A DNA stretch of 64,000 nucleotides, from the NCBI GenBank assembly GCA_902363665.1, contig CABJAW010000001.1, positions 186,001-250,000 on the forward strand. Direction: 5' to 3'. Origin of the DNA: Lachnospiraceae bacterium. GTDB taxonomy: Bacteria > Bacillota > Clostridia > Lachnospirales > Lachnospiraceae. Each line of letters starts with the position of its first letter. Positions within the stretch are counted from its first letter, which is position 1. The notes below the pieces were generated by a model. That model had not been told where the DNA came from. It did not search any database and was given only the letters and a program-made list of their open reading frames with translations. Both the position numbers and the translations under genes were made by a program. Of this stretch, positions 9,025-18,417 are shown one piece after another.

Positions 9025-9585
9025 CTATACATATGGTGTCGCCGCCATGAGCATGCCGAAAATCAAAAGAAATCCGCCTCCGGCAAAACAAATCTGCCTG
9101 CTCCATTTTGAGCCATACCAGTAGCCGTATAGCAGACCTGCCACTGCCGCAGCAACTGCCAGCAGCCAGATCGTTATTGTCTCGCCAAAATTCCGGCTGC
9201 TCGCATACCAGGCCAGCATGCTGATGATTGTTGTTTTGATTCCGGCGCGTGCCGACTGACTGATCAGCCAGCCTGTACCTGGTTCCTGCTCCAGGTGCTC
9301 CTCCATGCCTTTTCCGTAAAATGCCATCCTGACACAGGAAAATGCATAGATCAGAAGCACTGCTGTCGCCAGCGCATGGTACCATTTTGCCGCATTCTGC
9401 TCAAATCCACTGATTCGAATGATCTCTACGATCGAAATTCCAAAAATCAGCATCAGCAGCTGCACGCCGGAATAGATTCCTGTGATTCGAAAGATCTTCC
9501 GACCTCCCATTTCTGCCTGTGTTGCGCCGATCTTCTGCGTATATTCAAAAATATAAAATGCAACTCCGGCACCCAGGCATATCAT
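9025..9585 (-). CDS. Small integral membrane protein of unknown function
   Basis: A 186-residue hydrophobic protein with about five membrane segments. They include IYSGVQLLMLIFGISIVEII, ALATAVLLIYAFSCVRMAFYG, IWLLAVAAAVAGLLYGYW and FAGGGFLLIFGMLMAA. I do not recognise the family. It ends 41 bp before the radical SAM gene on the same strand, so the two are probably co-transcribed and may work together. The start at 9585 is the only clear ATG, but its ribosome binding site is weak. Confidence 0.65.
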   Translation of the reverse strand: MICLGAGVAFYIFEYTQKIGATQAEMGGRKIFRITGIYSGVQLLMLIFGISIVEIIRISGFEQNAAKWYHALATAVLLIYAFSCVRMAFYGKGMEEHLEQEPGTGWLISQSARAGIKTTIISMLAWYASSRNFGETITIWLLAVAAAVAGLLYGYWYGSKWSRQICFAGGGFLLIFGMLMAATPYV

Positions 9586-9716
9586 ACCTGTGCCACTGAT
9601 CTTCCCCGCCCCCTTCTCCCTGACGTTTTTCTTCCCTGACAGACTTTTGAAATCTCGAATCTTCCAGGTTATTTTCTGCCTTCCTGCCTTCCTGCCTGCC
9701 CAACTGCTCCTATTAT

Positions 9717-9755
9717 AAAAAAAAGATCGAATATTGAAATATTCAATCCTTTTTT
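9717..9755. terminator. Bidirectional terminator-like palindrome
   Basis: GAATATT/AATATTC arms flanked by eight A on the left and six T on the right. It lies downstream of the TetR gene and just upstream of the small membrane protein gene, so it could end the MATE-tetR transcript. Confidence 0.6.
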
Positions 9756-9821
9756 GTCGTCCGCTTTTTCTGACATTTTCTTATTTTTGTCATTTTTTCT
9801 GCACAGAATCTTCTTTTTGTA

Positions 9822-10379
9822 TCACTTCCTGTCCAGCTTCTCTTTCAGTATCTCCTCCAACAAATCTGATGCCAGCAGATCATAGATCTCCAGCAGTTCC
9901 TCTGCGCTGATCTCGCCATCGTAACTCATCCATTTCTGCATGACAAACCAGAACATATTCGCCAGATACTCCGCGATCGTATTCGGAGTCAGAAGACGAT
10001 TTTTACTCTGAAATCCGGATTTCGTAAGCACTTCCTTTACCTCATCCTGCATATAACGCTCCATGATCTCCTTAAACGAATTCTGTCCCTCCAGGCTGAC
10101 CAGTCTCCGATAAAATGCTTTGTCCTTCTCCATACAAACCAGCATAAAACGCAGGCCTTCTTTTGTATAGCCCGCCGAGATCAGTGAACGTGCCGGCTGC
10201 CAGATCTCCTGCTCGAAAATCCAGTCGATGACATCGTACTTGTCTCGAAAGTACGTATAAAAGGTCGGGCGTTTTACCTTCGCCCGATCTGTAATGTCTT
10301 TTACAATTATTTTCTGAAATCCTTTTTCCTGCACAAGCTCCTTAAAACTGTCCGCAAGTATCCGTCTGATTTCTGCCAT
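9822..10379 (-). CDS. TetR/AcrR-family transcriptional regulator
   Basis: A 185-residue regulator with an N-terminal helix-turn-helix, IIVKDITDRAKVKRPTFYTYFRDKYDVIDWIFEQE, and a helical C-terminal domain (TetR_C_7-like). I chose MAEIRR at 10379 because AAAAGGAGTG lies about 10 nt upstream and TetR proteins start close to their first helix. An in-frame ATG at 10484 would add 35 unlikely residues. It lies 190 bp downstream of the MATE exporter on the same strand and probably controls it. Confidence 0.9.
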   Translation of the reverse strand: MAEIRRILADSFKELVQEKGFQKIIVKDITDRAKVKRPTFYTYFRDKYDVIDWIFEQEIWQPARSLISAGYTKEGLRFMLVCMEKDKAFYRRLVSLEGQNSFKEIMERYMQDEVKEVLTKSGFQSKNRLLTPNTIAEYLANMFWFVMQKWMSYDGEISAEELLEIYDLLASDLLEEILKEKLDRK

Positions 10380-10569
10380 TGCGAAAGGCACTCCTTTTCC
10401 TGTGTGGTAAGCGTCTGCAGCGCTTTCTGTTTTTGTGTTCTGCTTCTGCAGCGCCTTTTTCCTGTCAAGTTCTGATTCTATCACAGTTTTTTCTTTTTGG
10501 AAACCGCGTTTTTTCGATGTTTTTCTGCGCTCGTTACAGAGGATATCCGTGATATCCGTTTCCTCTTTT

Positions 10570-11913
10570 CTATGCCGTCACCTTGTGCAGCAGCCATTTT
10601 CTGCTGTGAAAACGCCACAGAAATGCAATACCGCGCGCCGTCCAGTCAGTAAACATTCCAATCCATACCGCAATCGGTCCGAATCCCTGTACCCGGCAGA
10701 GATAGACACACAGCACCACACGCAGCATCCACATCGAAATGCAGCTGACGATCATCGAGAATTTTACATCTCCGGCCGCCCGCATCCCATAAGCCGGGAT
10801 AAAGGCCAGCGTCCAGACGATTGGCTTCACGATCGTAATCGCAGTCAGCATATACAGACACATTTCCGCACTCTCAGGCTCCATGCCTCCAAGCACCGTA
10901 ATCATTCTTCCGGCTGCAAAGACAACCGCGCAGCTGATGATGATCACGATCTCACCAATGCCGGTAAATTTCTTTATGTAATATACCGCTTCATCATTTC
11001 TTCCGGCGCCAATGCTCTGTCCCACCACAGTCATCAGACCGATTCCGACGCCGATCGCTGCGATGCCATTTAAATTTTCCATAATGTTCGTCATGGCCTG
11101 CGCCGCAATCGCAACCGTGCCAAGCGTCGATACCGTCGACTGGATCGCCAGCTTTCCGAACTGAAACATTGCATTTTCAATACCCGATGGTACGCCGACT
11201 GCCAAAATCCGGCGGATGTATTTCCACTCCGGCCGGATTGCCCGGTAATTGTAAACACGCAGCGCATAGCATGGTCGGTGCAGCCAGATCATCACCACGA
11301 CTGCGCAGAAAATGCGGGAGACCAGCGTTGAGATTGCTGCACCGGCAACCCCGATCCCAACGCCCCAGATCAACACTGCATTTCCAAAGATATTCATGAA
11401 ATTGGAAATGACAGAAATTATCATCGGACACTTTGTATTACTCTGCGACCGGAAAATGGATGCGCCCGCATCATAAATCGCAATAAACGGAAAAGAAAGT
11501 GACGTATACAGAAAATAGACTTCTGAATTCGACATGACCGCCGGTTCTACTGCACCAAAAATCAGCGCCAGGAGCGGTCGGCGAAACAGCAGGCAGATCA
11601 CAGTCATTGCTGTCGAAAGCGCCGTTACTGTCAAAAGAACCTGATTGGCCGCATTTTCCGCCCGTCTGACGTTTTTTCCTCCCATATACTGGGAACAGAG
11701 GATCGCGCCGCCTGCCGCCAGCGCAGAAAACAGCTGAATCACCAGTATATTGATCGAATCCACCAAAGATACAGCTGAGATCGCGGCCGATCCGACATTG
11801 CTGACCATGATCGTGTCCACCATACCCATAAGCGACGCAAGAAGCTGCTCTACCATAATCGGCAGAAGCAGCTTCCAGATATCTTTGTTGCTGAATAGAT
11901 GTTTTTCCTTCAT
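10570..11913 (-). CDS. MATE-family multidrug/toxin exporter
   Basis: A 447-residue, 12-segment cation antiporter. It opens FSNKDIWKLLLPIMVEQLLASLMGMVDTIMVSNVGSAAISAVSLVDSIN, the classic MATE N-lobe with VDTIMV. The second lobe repeats the pattern at IRRILAVGVPSGIENAMFQFGKLAIQ. I start it at MKEKHLF (11913), with GAGGG about 11 nt upstream; the ATG at 11940 has no binding site. The downstream TetR gene suggests drug- or metabolite-induced control. Confidence 0.92.
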   Translation of the reverse strand: MKEKHLFSNKDIWKLLLPIMVEQLLASLMGMVDTIMVSNVGSAAISAVSLVDSINILVIQLFSALAAGGAILCSQYMGGKNVRRAENAANQVLLTVTALSTAMTVICLLFRRPLLALIFGAVEPAVMSNSEVYFLYTSLSFPFIAIYDAGASIFRSQSNTKCPMIISVISNFMNIFGNAVLIWGVGIGVAGAAISTLVSRIFCAVVVMIWLHRPCYALRVYNYRAIRPEWKYIRRILAVGVPSGIENAMFQFGKLAIQSTVSTLGTVAIAAQAMTNIMENLNGIAAIGVGIGLMTVVGQSIGAGRNDEAVYYIKKFTGIGEIVIIISCAVVFAAGRMITVLGGMEPESAEMCLYMLTAITIVKPIVWTLAFIPAYGMRAAGDVKFSMIVSCISMWMLRVVLCVYLCRVQGFGPIAVWIGMFTDWTARGIAFLWRFHSRKWLLHKVTA

Positions 11914-11949
11914 TTTTTTGATTTCCCTCTTCCTGTCCATCCGGATTCA

Positions 11950-12160
11950 TGTAAAGCGGACATTCGCAATCCGCTTCGCTACTTGCAAGATCATAAGGAA
12001 TCCTCCCGCAAGCGGGCCCCCCCTTATGATATTTCATGAACGCAGTCGCTTCGCGACCTGTCAGTGGGAGCTTTCAACTCCCACTGACATAAGCATCCCC
12101 CTTACCCACCGCTTAGTGCTCCGCGCACTTGAAGCGGGGAATGCTTATCTGCGTTCAAAA
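11950..12160. repeat. Family B repeat carrying an inserted family C palindrome
   Basis: About 211 bp. It begins TGTAAAGCGGACATTCGCAA and includes the perfect hairpin GTCAGTGGGAG / CTCCCACTGAC. It ends TTATCTGCGTTCAAAA. Compared with the 163-bp copy at 44842-45004 it differs mainly by a 47-bp palindrome at 11987-12033, flanked by ATCATAAGG and CCTTATGAT. This is a clean insertion of one repeat family into another. Confidence 0.85.
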
Positions 12161-12265
12161 GCGATTCTATTCACGAAGTCTGACAGGCCCAAAAGTTCTG
12201 CCGCATCTGCGGTTTCGTGCTTTACCTGTTCGAAACGCCGGACCATTACTCTGCGTACACATAAC

Positions 12266-12312
12266 GGGAACCAACGCAGTATTCCGGTATCGGAATACAT
12301 GCGCTGGTTCCC
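12266..12312. repeat. Long near-perfect palindrome
   Basis: Arms of about 21 bp, GGGAACCAACGCAGTATTCCG against CGGAATACATGCGCTGGTTCCC, with a 4-nt loop. There is no T-run on either side, so it is not a standard terminator. It lies between the secreted-protein gene end and the family B repeat. Confidence 0.7.
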
Positions 12313-12374
12313 AGTATCTGTCAAACACACTCTAGCACAGGAGAAGAAAAATCACAAGTGCTTTCTTTTTGTTT

Positions 12375-14354
12375 TTATGCCTGCTGATCTACTGCGTAAT
12401 CATTCCAGGTCGTAGAAGCAGCTGCTCCGCTTAAATCTGCCGTATCCTCATAGGATTCTACCGTAACGGTCCACTCGCTGTCTCCGTCCACATAGACGGT
12501 TCCGTCTGTTCCGACTACTGAAACAGTATTTCCGTTTTCGTCCGTGATCGTGCCTGCGCACTGCAGATCGGTCAGAGTACTGTCACCGGTTACCACCCAG
12601 GTGCTGTCATCGCTGATGTAGAAGTTGCAGACACCGTCCCCGCCTTCTCCGGCACAGGACTCATCATCCACAACTGCTCCGGTCAGGGTACTTCCGTCTG
12701 TCATATAGAAATCAAGGTCACTGACGGAATCCCAGACCACATCGCCCTGCATTTCCTGCTCTTTTGCGGTAAACAGGCAGTCTGCTCCGTTGCTTCCGAC
12801 GCTGCCCCAGCCGCGGCGGTTCTCATTTCCGGTGCAGCGCAGGAAGAATTCACTGTCATCCGCGTATGCGATATCCACCCCGGAAAGAAGGAAGGTTGAC
12901 TCGGTATTTGTCGTATAGAACATGCCACCATTCTTTGCTGTCAGGCTTCCGCCCTCCATCTCAAATGTGCTGTTGCCGACTTCCGAATCACCGGACATAC
13001 TCTGGTAAAGGATTACGTTCCAGGTACAGTCATTCTGCTCATCATCTGCCATATTTCCAGTCAGATCAGAATTGAACAGATGAATCGAATTCAGCCCCTC
13101 GATGCAGACTGCCTCGGAACCGTTTGCCGTCAGCTGTGCATCGCTTACTGCGATATCGGCCGTGCTGTAGATTGCCGGAGAACCGGCACCATTTGAGGTA
13201 TACGTTCCGCCCTCTGCCACGATTGTTCCGCCGCCTCTGTCACTGCGAATCGCCGCTGAGGATTCACCTGATGTCTCTGCATTTACATTCCAGGCATACA
13301 GAGTGCCGCCGCCTGCAACGTGGATGCCGCCTGACGTATCCTGCTGCGTCGTGATCGTCGTGTCAGATACATAAGCCGTGCCGTCACCGTATGCGAATAC
13401 GCCTGCCGCTCCGGCTGCATCGGTCGTAATCTCACTGTCTGATACATTCACCGCGCCGTCTTTTGCGAGAACCGCCGCTCCAATTCCGTAGAAGCTCGAG
13501 TTATCGCCGCCGGTGCTGTCACTGGACTGCCTTGAAATCTGCGCGTTTTTTATCGTTACCTTTGCCCCACTATCAACCAGGACCGTATTCTCATCTGTTC
13601 CGGTCGATACAAAGCTTTCACCGTCTGACTCCGCATCCTCATTATATTCATTTGCCGCATCGTAGCTGTCCGGTGCTCCCTGCTGTCCGCCCGGCGCTCC
13701 GTCAGGAGCCATTCCACCGCCCTGGCCGCCGTCCATTGACATTACGGTGATGGACGTTGCCGTACCGTCATCATTCAAAGCAACAACGATCTGATCGCCC
13801 CTGGCAAGATCTGAAAGCTCAATCGTTTCCTGGCCGCCGCCCGGCTGGCCCTGCGGCGCTTTGCCATTCTCGCCCGGTGCTCCGTTCTCGTCTGACGAGC
13901 CCTCTCCATCTGGTTTCTCCGGCGCTTCGCCGTTCTCGCCTGACTGGCCATTTGCGTCGGAGGAATTTTCTCCGTCCGGTTTCTGCAGTGCTCCGCCCGG
14001 CGCTCCCATACTCTGACGTGTGATCTCCGTATTGTCCGTGATACTGATCTCCGTCTCATCCCCGACATCTGTCTTTATCGTTACACTGCTCTCACCAACT
14101 GCAGTAATCTCACCTCTGACCTGATTTTCATCCTCTTCCGGTCTTCCGTTTTTATCCTGTTCTTTATCCTGCCCACTATCATTCTTCTGTGCTGTCTCAT
14201 CTGCCGCCGCTGCATTTCCGGCTTCTGTGGTGCTCTTTGTACTGTTCTCCGTCACAGATTCCTCTGCCATAACAGTCAATCCTGCCGCTGTAGTCCCTGC
14301 CGTGGACATCACCATAGCTGCTCCAAGTAAAATCGCCACATATTTCTGTTTCAT
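12375..14354 (-). CDS. Secreted beta-helix-like surface protein
   Basis: A 659-residue exported protein. MKQKYVAILLGAAMVMSTAGTTAAGLTVMA is a signal peptide cleaved near residue 30. Residues to about 95 are acidic and Ser/Thr-rich. A short beta domain follows (GEITAVGESSVTIKTDVGDETEISI, DUF5666-like). Then comes a Gly/Pro/Asn linker with two copies of a KPDGE-SSD-NG-GENG-AP unit. From about residue 235 there are stacked short strands typical of right-handed beta-helix proteins (AAVLAKDGAVNVSDSEI, GTAYVSDTTITTQQD, NSIHLFNSDLTGN). No LPXTG anchor is present. I start it at 14354, after a GGAAAGG site; upstream in-frame codons lack export features. Its substrate or adhesion role is unknown. Confidence 0.82.
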   Translation of the reverse strand: MKQKYVAILLGAAMVMSTAGTTAAGLTVMAEESVTENSTKSTTEAGNAAAADETAQKNDSGQDKEQDKNGRPEEDENQVRGEITAVGESSVTIKTDVGDETEISITDNTEITRQSMGAPGGALQKPDGENSSDANGQSGENGEAPEKPDGEGSSDENGAPGENGKAPQGQPGGGQETIELSDLARGDQIVVALNDDGTATSITVMSMDGGQGGGMAPDGAPGGQQGAPDSYDAANEYNEDAESDGESFVSTGTDENTVLVDSGAKVTIKNAQISRQSSDSTGGDNSSFYGIGAAVLAKDGAVNVSDSEITTDAAGAAGVFAYGDGTAYVSDTTITTQQDTSGGIHVAGGGTLYAWNVNAETSGESSAAIRSDRGGGTIVAEGGTYTSNGAGSPAIYSTADIAVSDAQLTANGSEAVCIEGLNSIHLFNSDLTGNMADDEQNDCTWNVILYQSMSGDSEVGNSTFEMEGGSLTAKNGGMFYTTNTESTFLLSGVDIAYADDSEFFLRCTGNENRRGWGSVGSNGADCLFTAKEQEMQGDVVWDSVSDLDFYMTDGSTLTGAVVDDESCAGEGGDGVCNFYISDDSTWVVTGDSTLTDLQCAGTITDENGNTVSVVGTDGTVYVDGDSEWTVTVESYEDTADLSGAAASTTWNDYAVDQQA

Positions 14355-14649
14355 ATCTATCACTTTCCTTTCCAGATGATCTGTCTTAATTTCTGCCTCG
14401 TTTTTGTTCTGTTCTCTTGAACTGATGCCAGTATATCCCACAAATATGAAAAACAAACCACCAAACTGTGAAAACCCCGGTAAGAAAGTGTGATGAAACT
14501 GTGTGCAGTCACCTACGTGAATCCGTCTCCAGATATCAAGATGCCACCCTAATAACAATTTACGTGATTAATGAGGCCGCCCAGGCGAGGGGCTACGCCC
14601 CAAATGCCCTCCTCCATCCACAACCACGCGGCATCCGGGAATCCCCCAC

Positions 14650-14694
14650 AAAAAAGCGGCTCTGCCTCTCACCAAAGTGATCCGCCAGAGCCGC
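14650..14694 (-). terminator. Terminator of the DUF1858 gene
   Basis: GCGGCTCTG / CAGAGCCGC arms followed on the minus strand by TTTTTT. It sits 17 bp after the DUF1858 stop codon. The interval between it and the secreted-protein start (14355-14649) shows no gene and no clear signal apart from a small GGGGC/GCCCC hairpin near 14600. Confidence 0.85.
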
Positions 14695-14710
14695 CCATCC
14701 TTTATTCCCT

Positions 14711-14923
14711 TTATTTGCTTTCCTTCTTGTCAGCCAGGTAAGCCTGAATATCTGCCAGCACTTCGTCTGCATTCAGTCCGTGTACCATGCATGCTTCCTC
14801 AAGAGATTCACCGATAGAAGACGGGCATCCGACACAGTGCATCCCTGCCTGCATCAGCACGTAAGCGATTCCCATATCATACTCCAGCATCTCGCCCATA
14901 GTAGTCTGTTTTGTAATCAGCAT
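14711..14923 (-). CDS. DUF1858 domain protein
   Basis: A 70-residue protein made of one DUF1858 domain: TTMGEMLEYDMGIAYVLMQAGMHCVGCPSSIGESLEEAC. The CVGC pair is typical of this family, found alone or attached to hybrid-cluster-type redox proteins, and could bind a metal or take part in thiol chemistry. The start has a GGAGAAA site. It is probably transcribed alone, with its own terminator just downstream. The function is not established. Confidence 0.88.
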   Translation of the reverse strand: MLITKQTTMGEMLEYDMGIAYVLMQAGMHCVGCPSSIGESLEEACMVHGLNADEVLADIQAYLADKKESK

Positions 14924-15136
14924 TTGTTTTCTCCTTTCTCATGCAGCTATCTTAATAAAAGCCACATACACTCTCCTGCGAGCCGCCCGGAACACCCATC
15001 CGGACAGACTGCGAATACTCTATGATATACTCGTTTCCATCCGTTTTGTCAAGTAATTTCATTTTCATTTCTGAGTAAATGTTACTGTTCTGCGCCAGGC
15101 AGCCTTTTACAAAGCGAACATAAAACACCTGCGTTT

Positions 15137-15300
15137 TAACCGAGTCAAGCAAGTCCCCTGCTTCAATTGCGCGGAGCAATAAGCAGTGGGGGACTTGCTT
15201 GTATCAGGAGTGGTACAAGCCACTCCTGATAAGCTGCGAAGCAGCTACTCGGTTATGAGCAAGTAGCGAAGCGGATTGCGAATATCCGCTTTGACGGACA
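15137..15300 (+). repeat. Family A repeat fused to a family B-like tail
   Basis: Starts AACCGAGTCAAGCAAGTCC, then GGAGCAATAAGCAGTGGG. A TATCAGGAGTGG / CCACTCCTGATA hairpin, a GCTGC-GAA-GCAGC hairpin and an AAGCGGATT...ATCCGCTT hairpin follow. It ends 4 bp from the stop codon of the PTS gene. The last part matches family B heads read on the other strand. Confidence 0.85.
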
Positions 15301-15303
15301 CTT

Positions 15304-17574
15304 TTACGACCAAACCTCATACAGTGGTTCTCCCGCCTTCACGGCTCCCGTCCCAGGCAGCCAGACCTTCTGTCCCTCTTTCATGCTGACACACAGCACC
15401 GGTGACTCCATTGACCGTGCGTGCGCATTCAAATAAGGAAGATCCAGTTTCAGAATCGCCTCGCCTTTTTGCACGTTCTGCCCCAATGCCACAAGCGTTT
15501 CAAACCCTGCCCCGTCCAGCTTTACTGTATCGATCCCGACATGAATCAGAAGCTCCGTTCCGTCCTTCAGCTTCATGCCAATCGCATGCCCGGTCGGATA
15601 GAGCAGCGTTATTTCACCATCCCCAGGCGCATATACATATGGTTCTTCCGGTATCACAGCCGCCCCGTCCCCAATCATCTTTTCGGCAAAGACTTCGTCG
15701 CTCACCTGTTCCAGAGGAAGTACGTGCCCCGACATGGGACTTGCTATGACCGTATGCCGCTGCACAGTCGCAGACTTTTTCTGTCGTGATTGTTCTTCAC
15801 ACTCCCCCTCTCCGGCATTTTCCAGCTTCATGTCTTCCTCATCTTTTTTCTGTCCCTGCTCCCTTTTTCCGTTCTTCGTTTCCGTCCTCCGTGTCCGTTC
15901 TTCCAACATCTTTTCGTACCTCTCCGCTTCCGGAGCATCTTCTCCTTCCAGATACTCCTCCAGCGCTGACTTGATCCTCGTTACATGCGGTCCGTAAATC
16001 ACCTGCACGCCTTTTCCCCGCACGATCACAGCTGATGCTCCGGTCGACTGCAAAACTTCCTTTTGTACCCTCTCCGGCACCCGAATGCTGCATCTTAAGC
16101 GCGTGGCACAGCAGTCCACATCCTCGATATTCTCTTTTCCGCCAAGCCCCTGGACAATCACTGCACTTCGGCACATCTCTTCTTCATTCTTCCGTTCATC
16201 CTGTCTTCCTTTTTTTTCTGATACGCCCGCTCTTTTTTCTGCTACATCTTTTTTTGTGTACAGCTGTGTTTCACCACTCTCACGCCCCGGTGTCTTTAAA
16301 TCCAGCTTTACGATCAGCACGCGGAAAATCCCATAATATAACAGGAAATAAACAATCCCGGCCGGAATCAGAAGCAGCCATCCCGTCTTTTGATTGCCCG
16401 GCAGTACACCGAACAGAATCAGGTCGATCAGGCCGCCCGAAAAGGTCAGGCCAACTGCGATATTCAACAGATGGGCGACCATATAGGCGCTTCCCGCAAG
16501 CACAACCTGTACGCCAAAGAGGACTGGTGCCGTAAACAGAAAAGAAAATTCAAGCGGTTCCGTAATCCCGGTCAGCATCGAAGCAAGAGCCGCTGAAAAC
16601 AGAAGGCTGCCCGCCTGCTTTTTCCGCTCCGGCCTTGCTGTCTGATACATCGCAAGTGCCGCGCCCGGGAGTCCAAAGATCATAAACAGAAATTCACCGG
16701 AAAAATACCGCGTTGCATCGGCACTGAAATGCGTGATATCCGCCGCATCGGCAAGCTGGGCAAAGAAAATATTCTGCCCGCCCTGCACCAGCTTTCCGCC
16801 GACCTCCATCGTACCGCCGACGGCCGTCTGCCAGAACGGCATGTAAAAAACGTGATGCAGGCCAAATGGAATCAGCGCCCGCTTCACCACACCAAAAATC
16901 AGCGTACCGAAATATCCGGTGCCGGTCACCAGACTTCCGACTGCATAGATTCCGTTCTGTACTGCAGGCCAGATAAAATACATCACAATTCCGACAAACA
17001 AGTAGACAAACGTCGCAATAATCGGCACAAACCGCGATCCACCGAAAAAGGAAAGTGCATCCGGCAGCCGGATCTGGTAAAAACGGTTGTGCAGTGCTGC
17101 AGTGCCAAGCCCAACGAGAATACCGCCAAACACACCCATCTGCAGTGTCTGGATCCCACAGACGGACGCAATCGTTCCGTCCAGTACTTCAGCTGCAATG
17201 CTTCCATTCTCCAGAATCATTCCGTTTAACAGCAGCATACCGTTTATGGAAACATGCATGACAAAGAATGCGATGAGCGCTGCAAGTGCCGCCACTTCCT
17301 TTTCTTTTTTCGCCATGCCGATCGCCACGCCGACCGCAAAGATCAGCGGCAGATTGTCAAAAATCGCGCTTCCCACCTCATTCATCAGGACAAGCAGCGC
17401 GTGAAGAAGTGTTCCTGCACCAAGCAGCCATTCCAGATGATACGCTGTGATCGTCGTTTTATTTGTAAAAGAGCTGCCCAATCCAAGCAGCAGGCCGGCA
17501 GCCGGGAGGATCGCGACCGGCAGCATAAAACTTTTCCCGATTCGCTGAAGCACCTCAAAAATTCTGTCTTTCAT
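15304..17574 (-). CDS. PTS system IICBA component, glucose/N-acetylglucosamine type
   Basis: A 756-residue phosphotransferase permease that imports and phosphorylates a hexose or amino sugar. The EIIC membrane domain (about 1-390) starts MKDRIFEVLQRIGKSFMLPVAILPAAGLLLGLG. The EIIB domain carries the phospho-cysteine in DCCATRLRCS (about Cys489). The C-terminal EIIA domain (from about 600) has LIHVGIDTVKL with the active His at about 678. Charged, Lys/Glu-rich linkers join the domains. I start it at 17574, where CGGAGGAAATGAC precedes the ATG. The sugar cannot be decided between glucose and GlcNAc. nagA lies 15 kb away, which slightly favours GlcNAc. Confidence 0.93.
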   Translation of the reverse strand: MKDRIFEVLQRIGKSFMLPVAILPAAGLLLGLGSSFTNKTTITAYHLEWLLGAGTLLHALLVLMNEVGSAIFDNLPLIFAVGVAIGMAKKEKEVAALAALIAFFVMHVSINGMLLLNGMILENGSIAAEVLDGTIASVCGIQTLQMGVFGGILVGLGTAALHNRFYQIRLPDALSFFGGSRFVPIIATFVYLFVGIVMYFIWPAVQNGIYAVGSLVTGTGYFGTLIFGVVKRALIPFGLHHVFYMPFWQTAVGGTMEVGGKLVQGGQNIFFAQLADAADITHFSADATRYFSGEFLFMIFGLPGAALAMYQTARPERKKQAGSLLFSAALASMLTGITEPLEFSFLFTAPVLFGVQVVLAGSAYMVAHLLNIAVGLTFSGGLIDLILFGVLPGNQKTGWLLLIPAGIVYFLLYYGIFRVLIVKLDLKTPGRESGETQLYTKKDVAEKRAGVSEKKGRQDERKNEEEMCRSAVIVQGLGGKENIEDVDCCATRLRCSIRVPERVQKEVLQSTGASAVIVRGKGVQVIYGPHVTRIKSALEEYLEGEDAPEAERYEKMLEERTRRTETKNGKREQGQKKDEEDMKLENAGEGECEEQSRQKKSATVQRHTVIASPMSGHVLPLEQVSDEVFAEKMIGDGAAVIPEEPYVYAPGDGEITLLYPTGHAIGMKLKDGTELLIHVGIDTVKLDGAGFETLVALGQNVQKGEAILKLDLPYLNAHARSMESPVLCVSMKEGQKVWLPGTGAVKAGEPLYEVWS

Positions 17575-17832
17575 GTCATTTCCTCCGTTTTTTCTGTTGC
17601 TTTCCGCCAAAGATTTCCGCATTCTGTATCCCGGTTCGCCACAGCAGATCGTAGATCGGACATTCACACTCCATTCTCATAATCTGGCAGTTTGTCAAAA
17701 AAAGTGTTCAAAACATCCGAAAGCAAAAACAGCACATGCACCTGTATCAAAAGCAGCCTGTCCTTCTTCTGCTTCCTCGCAAGTAGTATGCACTGTCCTT
17801 TAAATTTTATTCTTTTTCCTGTTTTTGCCCCG

Positions 17833-18417
17833 TCAGTACACGGAAAAAATATGACACAGTTCTTTCTTTGATGAAAGTCCAAGCTTTTTCAAAATGCTCG
17901 TCTGCTGGTTCGCAATCGTTTTTTCAGAAGAGCGCAGAAGCACATCCTCCCCCAGCATCCGCCGGCAGACACACTGCTCCGCTGCCGAAAGCTGCTGCAT
18001 CAGCGCCGCGCGGATCATATGCGACTGCGGTGTCGGTCCCTGCATGGTCTGCTGGATCGTAGGTACCATCATAAAAAACTGGCTTTTCATGATATAACCG
18101 GAAGCAAAAGCCCTGCGGCTTGCTCCAAGCACGATCTCCGGATCTTCATAGCCGCTCAGGATCAGGACCTTCGCATCCGTCTGCCTGCGGATCACCCTTG
18201 CCGCCTCGACTCCTTCCATTCCGTTCCTTGAAAGGCTCAGATCCATCAGCGCGATATCCGGCTGTGTCTGCAGCGCTGTGCAGACAGCATCCTCTCTGGT
18301 TCTGCAAAGGCCAACGATCGTAAGATCTTCTTCCAATTCCAGCGTCTGTATGATCAGATGCCGAAAATCTTCATCATCCTCAACAACCAGTATACGAATT
18401 GGTCTCATCACCTGCAT
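17833..18417 (-). CDS. NarL/LuxR-like response regulator
   Basis: A regulator of about 194 residues. The receiver domain starts RILVVEDDEDFRHLIIQTL and has the acceptor Asp in IALMDLSLSRNGMEG. The conserved KxxK-like end GYIMKSQFF follows. The short C-terminal domain (LSAAEQCVCRRMLGEDVLLRSSEKTIANQQTSILKKLGLSSKKELCHIF) is a LuxR-type helix-turn-helix. The ATG at 18417 has AAAGGA 9 nt upstream. An alternative ATG at 18408 overlaps the kinase stop as TGATG. It is the partner of the upstream kinase. Confidence 0.88.
   Translation of the reverse strand: MQVMRPIRILVVEDDEDFRHLIIQTLELEEDLTIVGLCRTREDAVCTALQTQPDIALMDLSLSRNGMEGVEAARVIRRQTDAKVLILSGYEDPEIVLGASRRAFASGYIMKSQFFMMVPTIQQTMQGPTPQSHMIRAALMQQLSAAEQCVCRRMLGEDVLLRSSEKTIANQQTSILKKLGLSSKKELCHIFSVY

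Noticed and set aside
14952..15179. A 75-codon minus-strand frame just upstream of the DUF1858 gene
   Set aside because: Its first third lies in a family A repeat, it has no recognisable domain and no convincing ribosome binding site. It could be a decayed gene but cannot be supported.
17575..17832. Possible antiterminator site upstream of the PTS gene
   Set aside because: No convincing RAT-like hairpin overlapping a terminator, and no LicT-type regulator adjacent.
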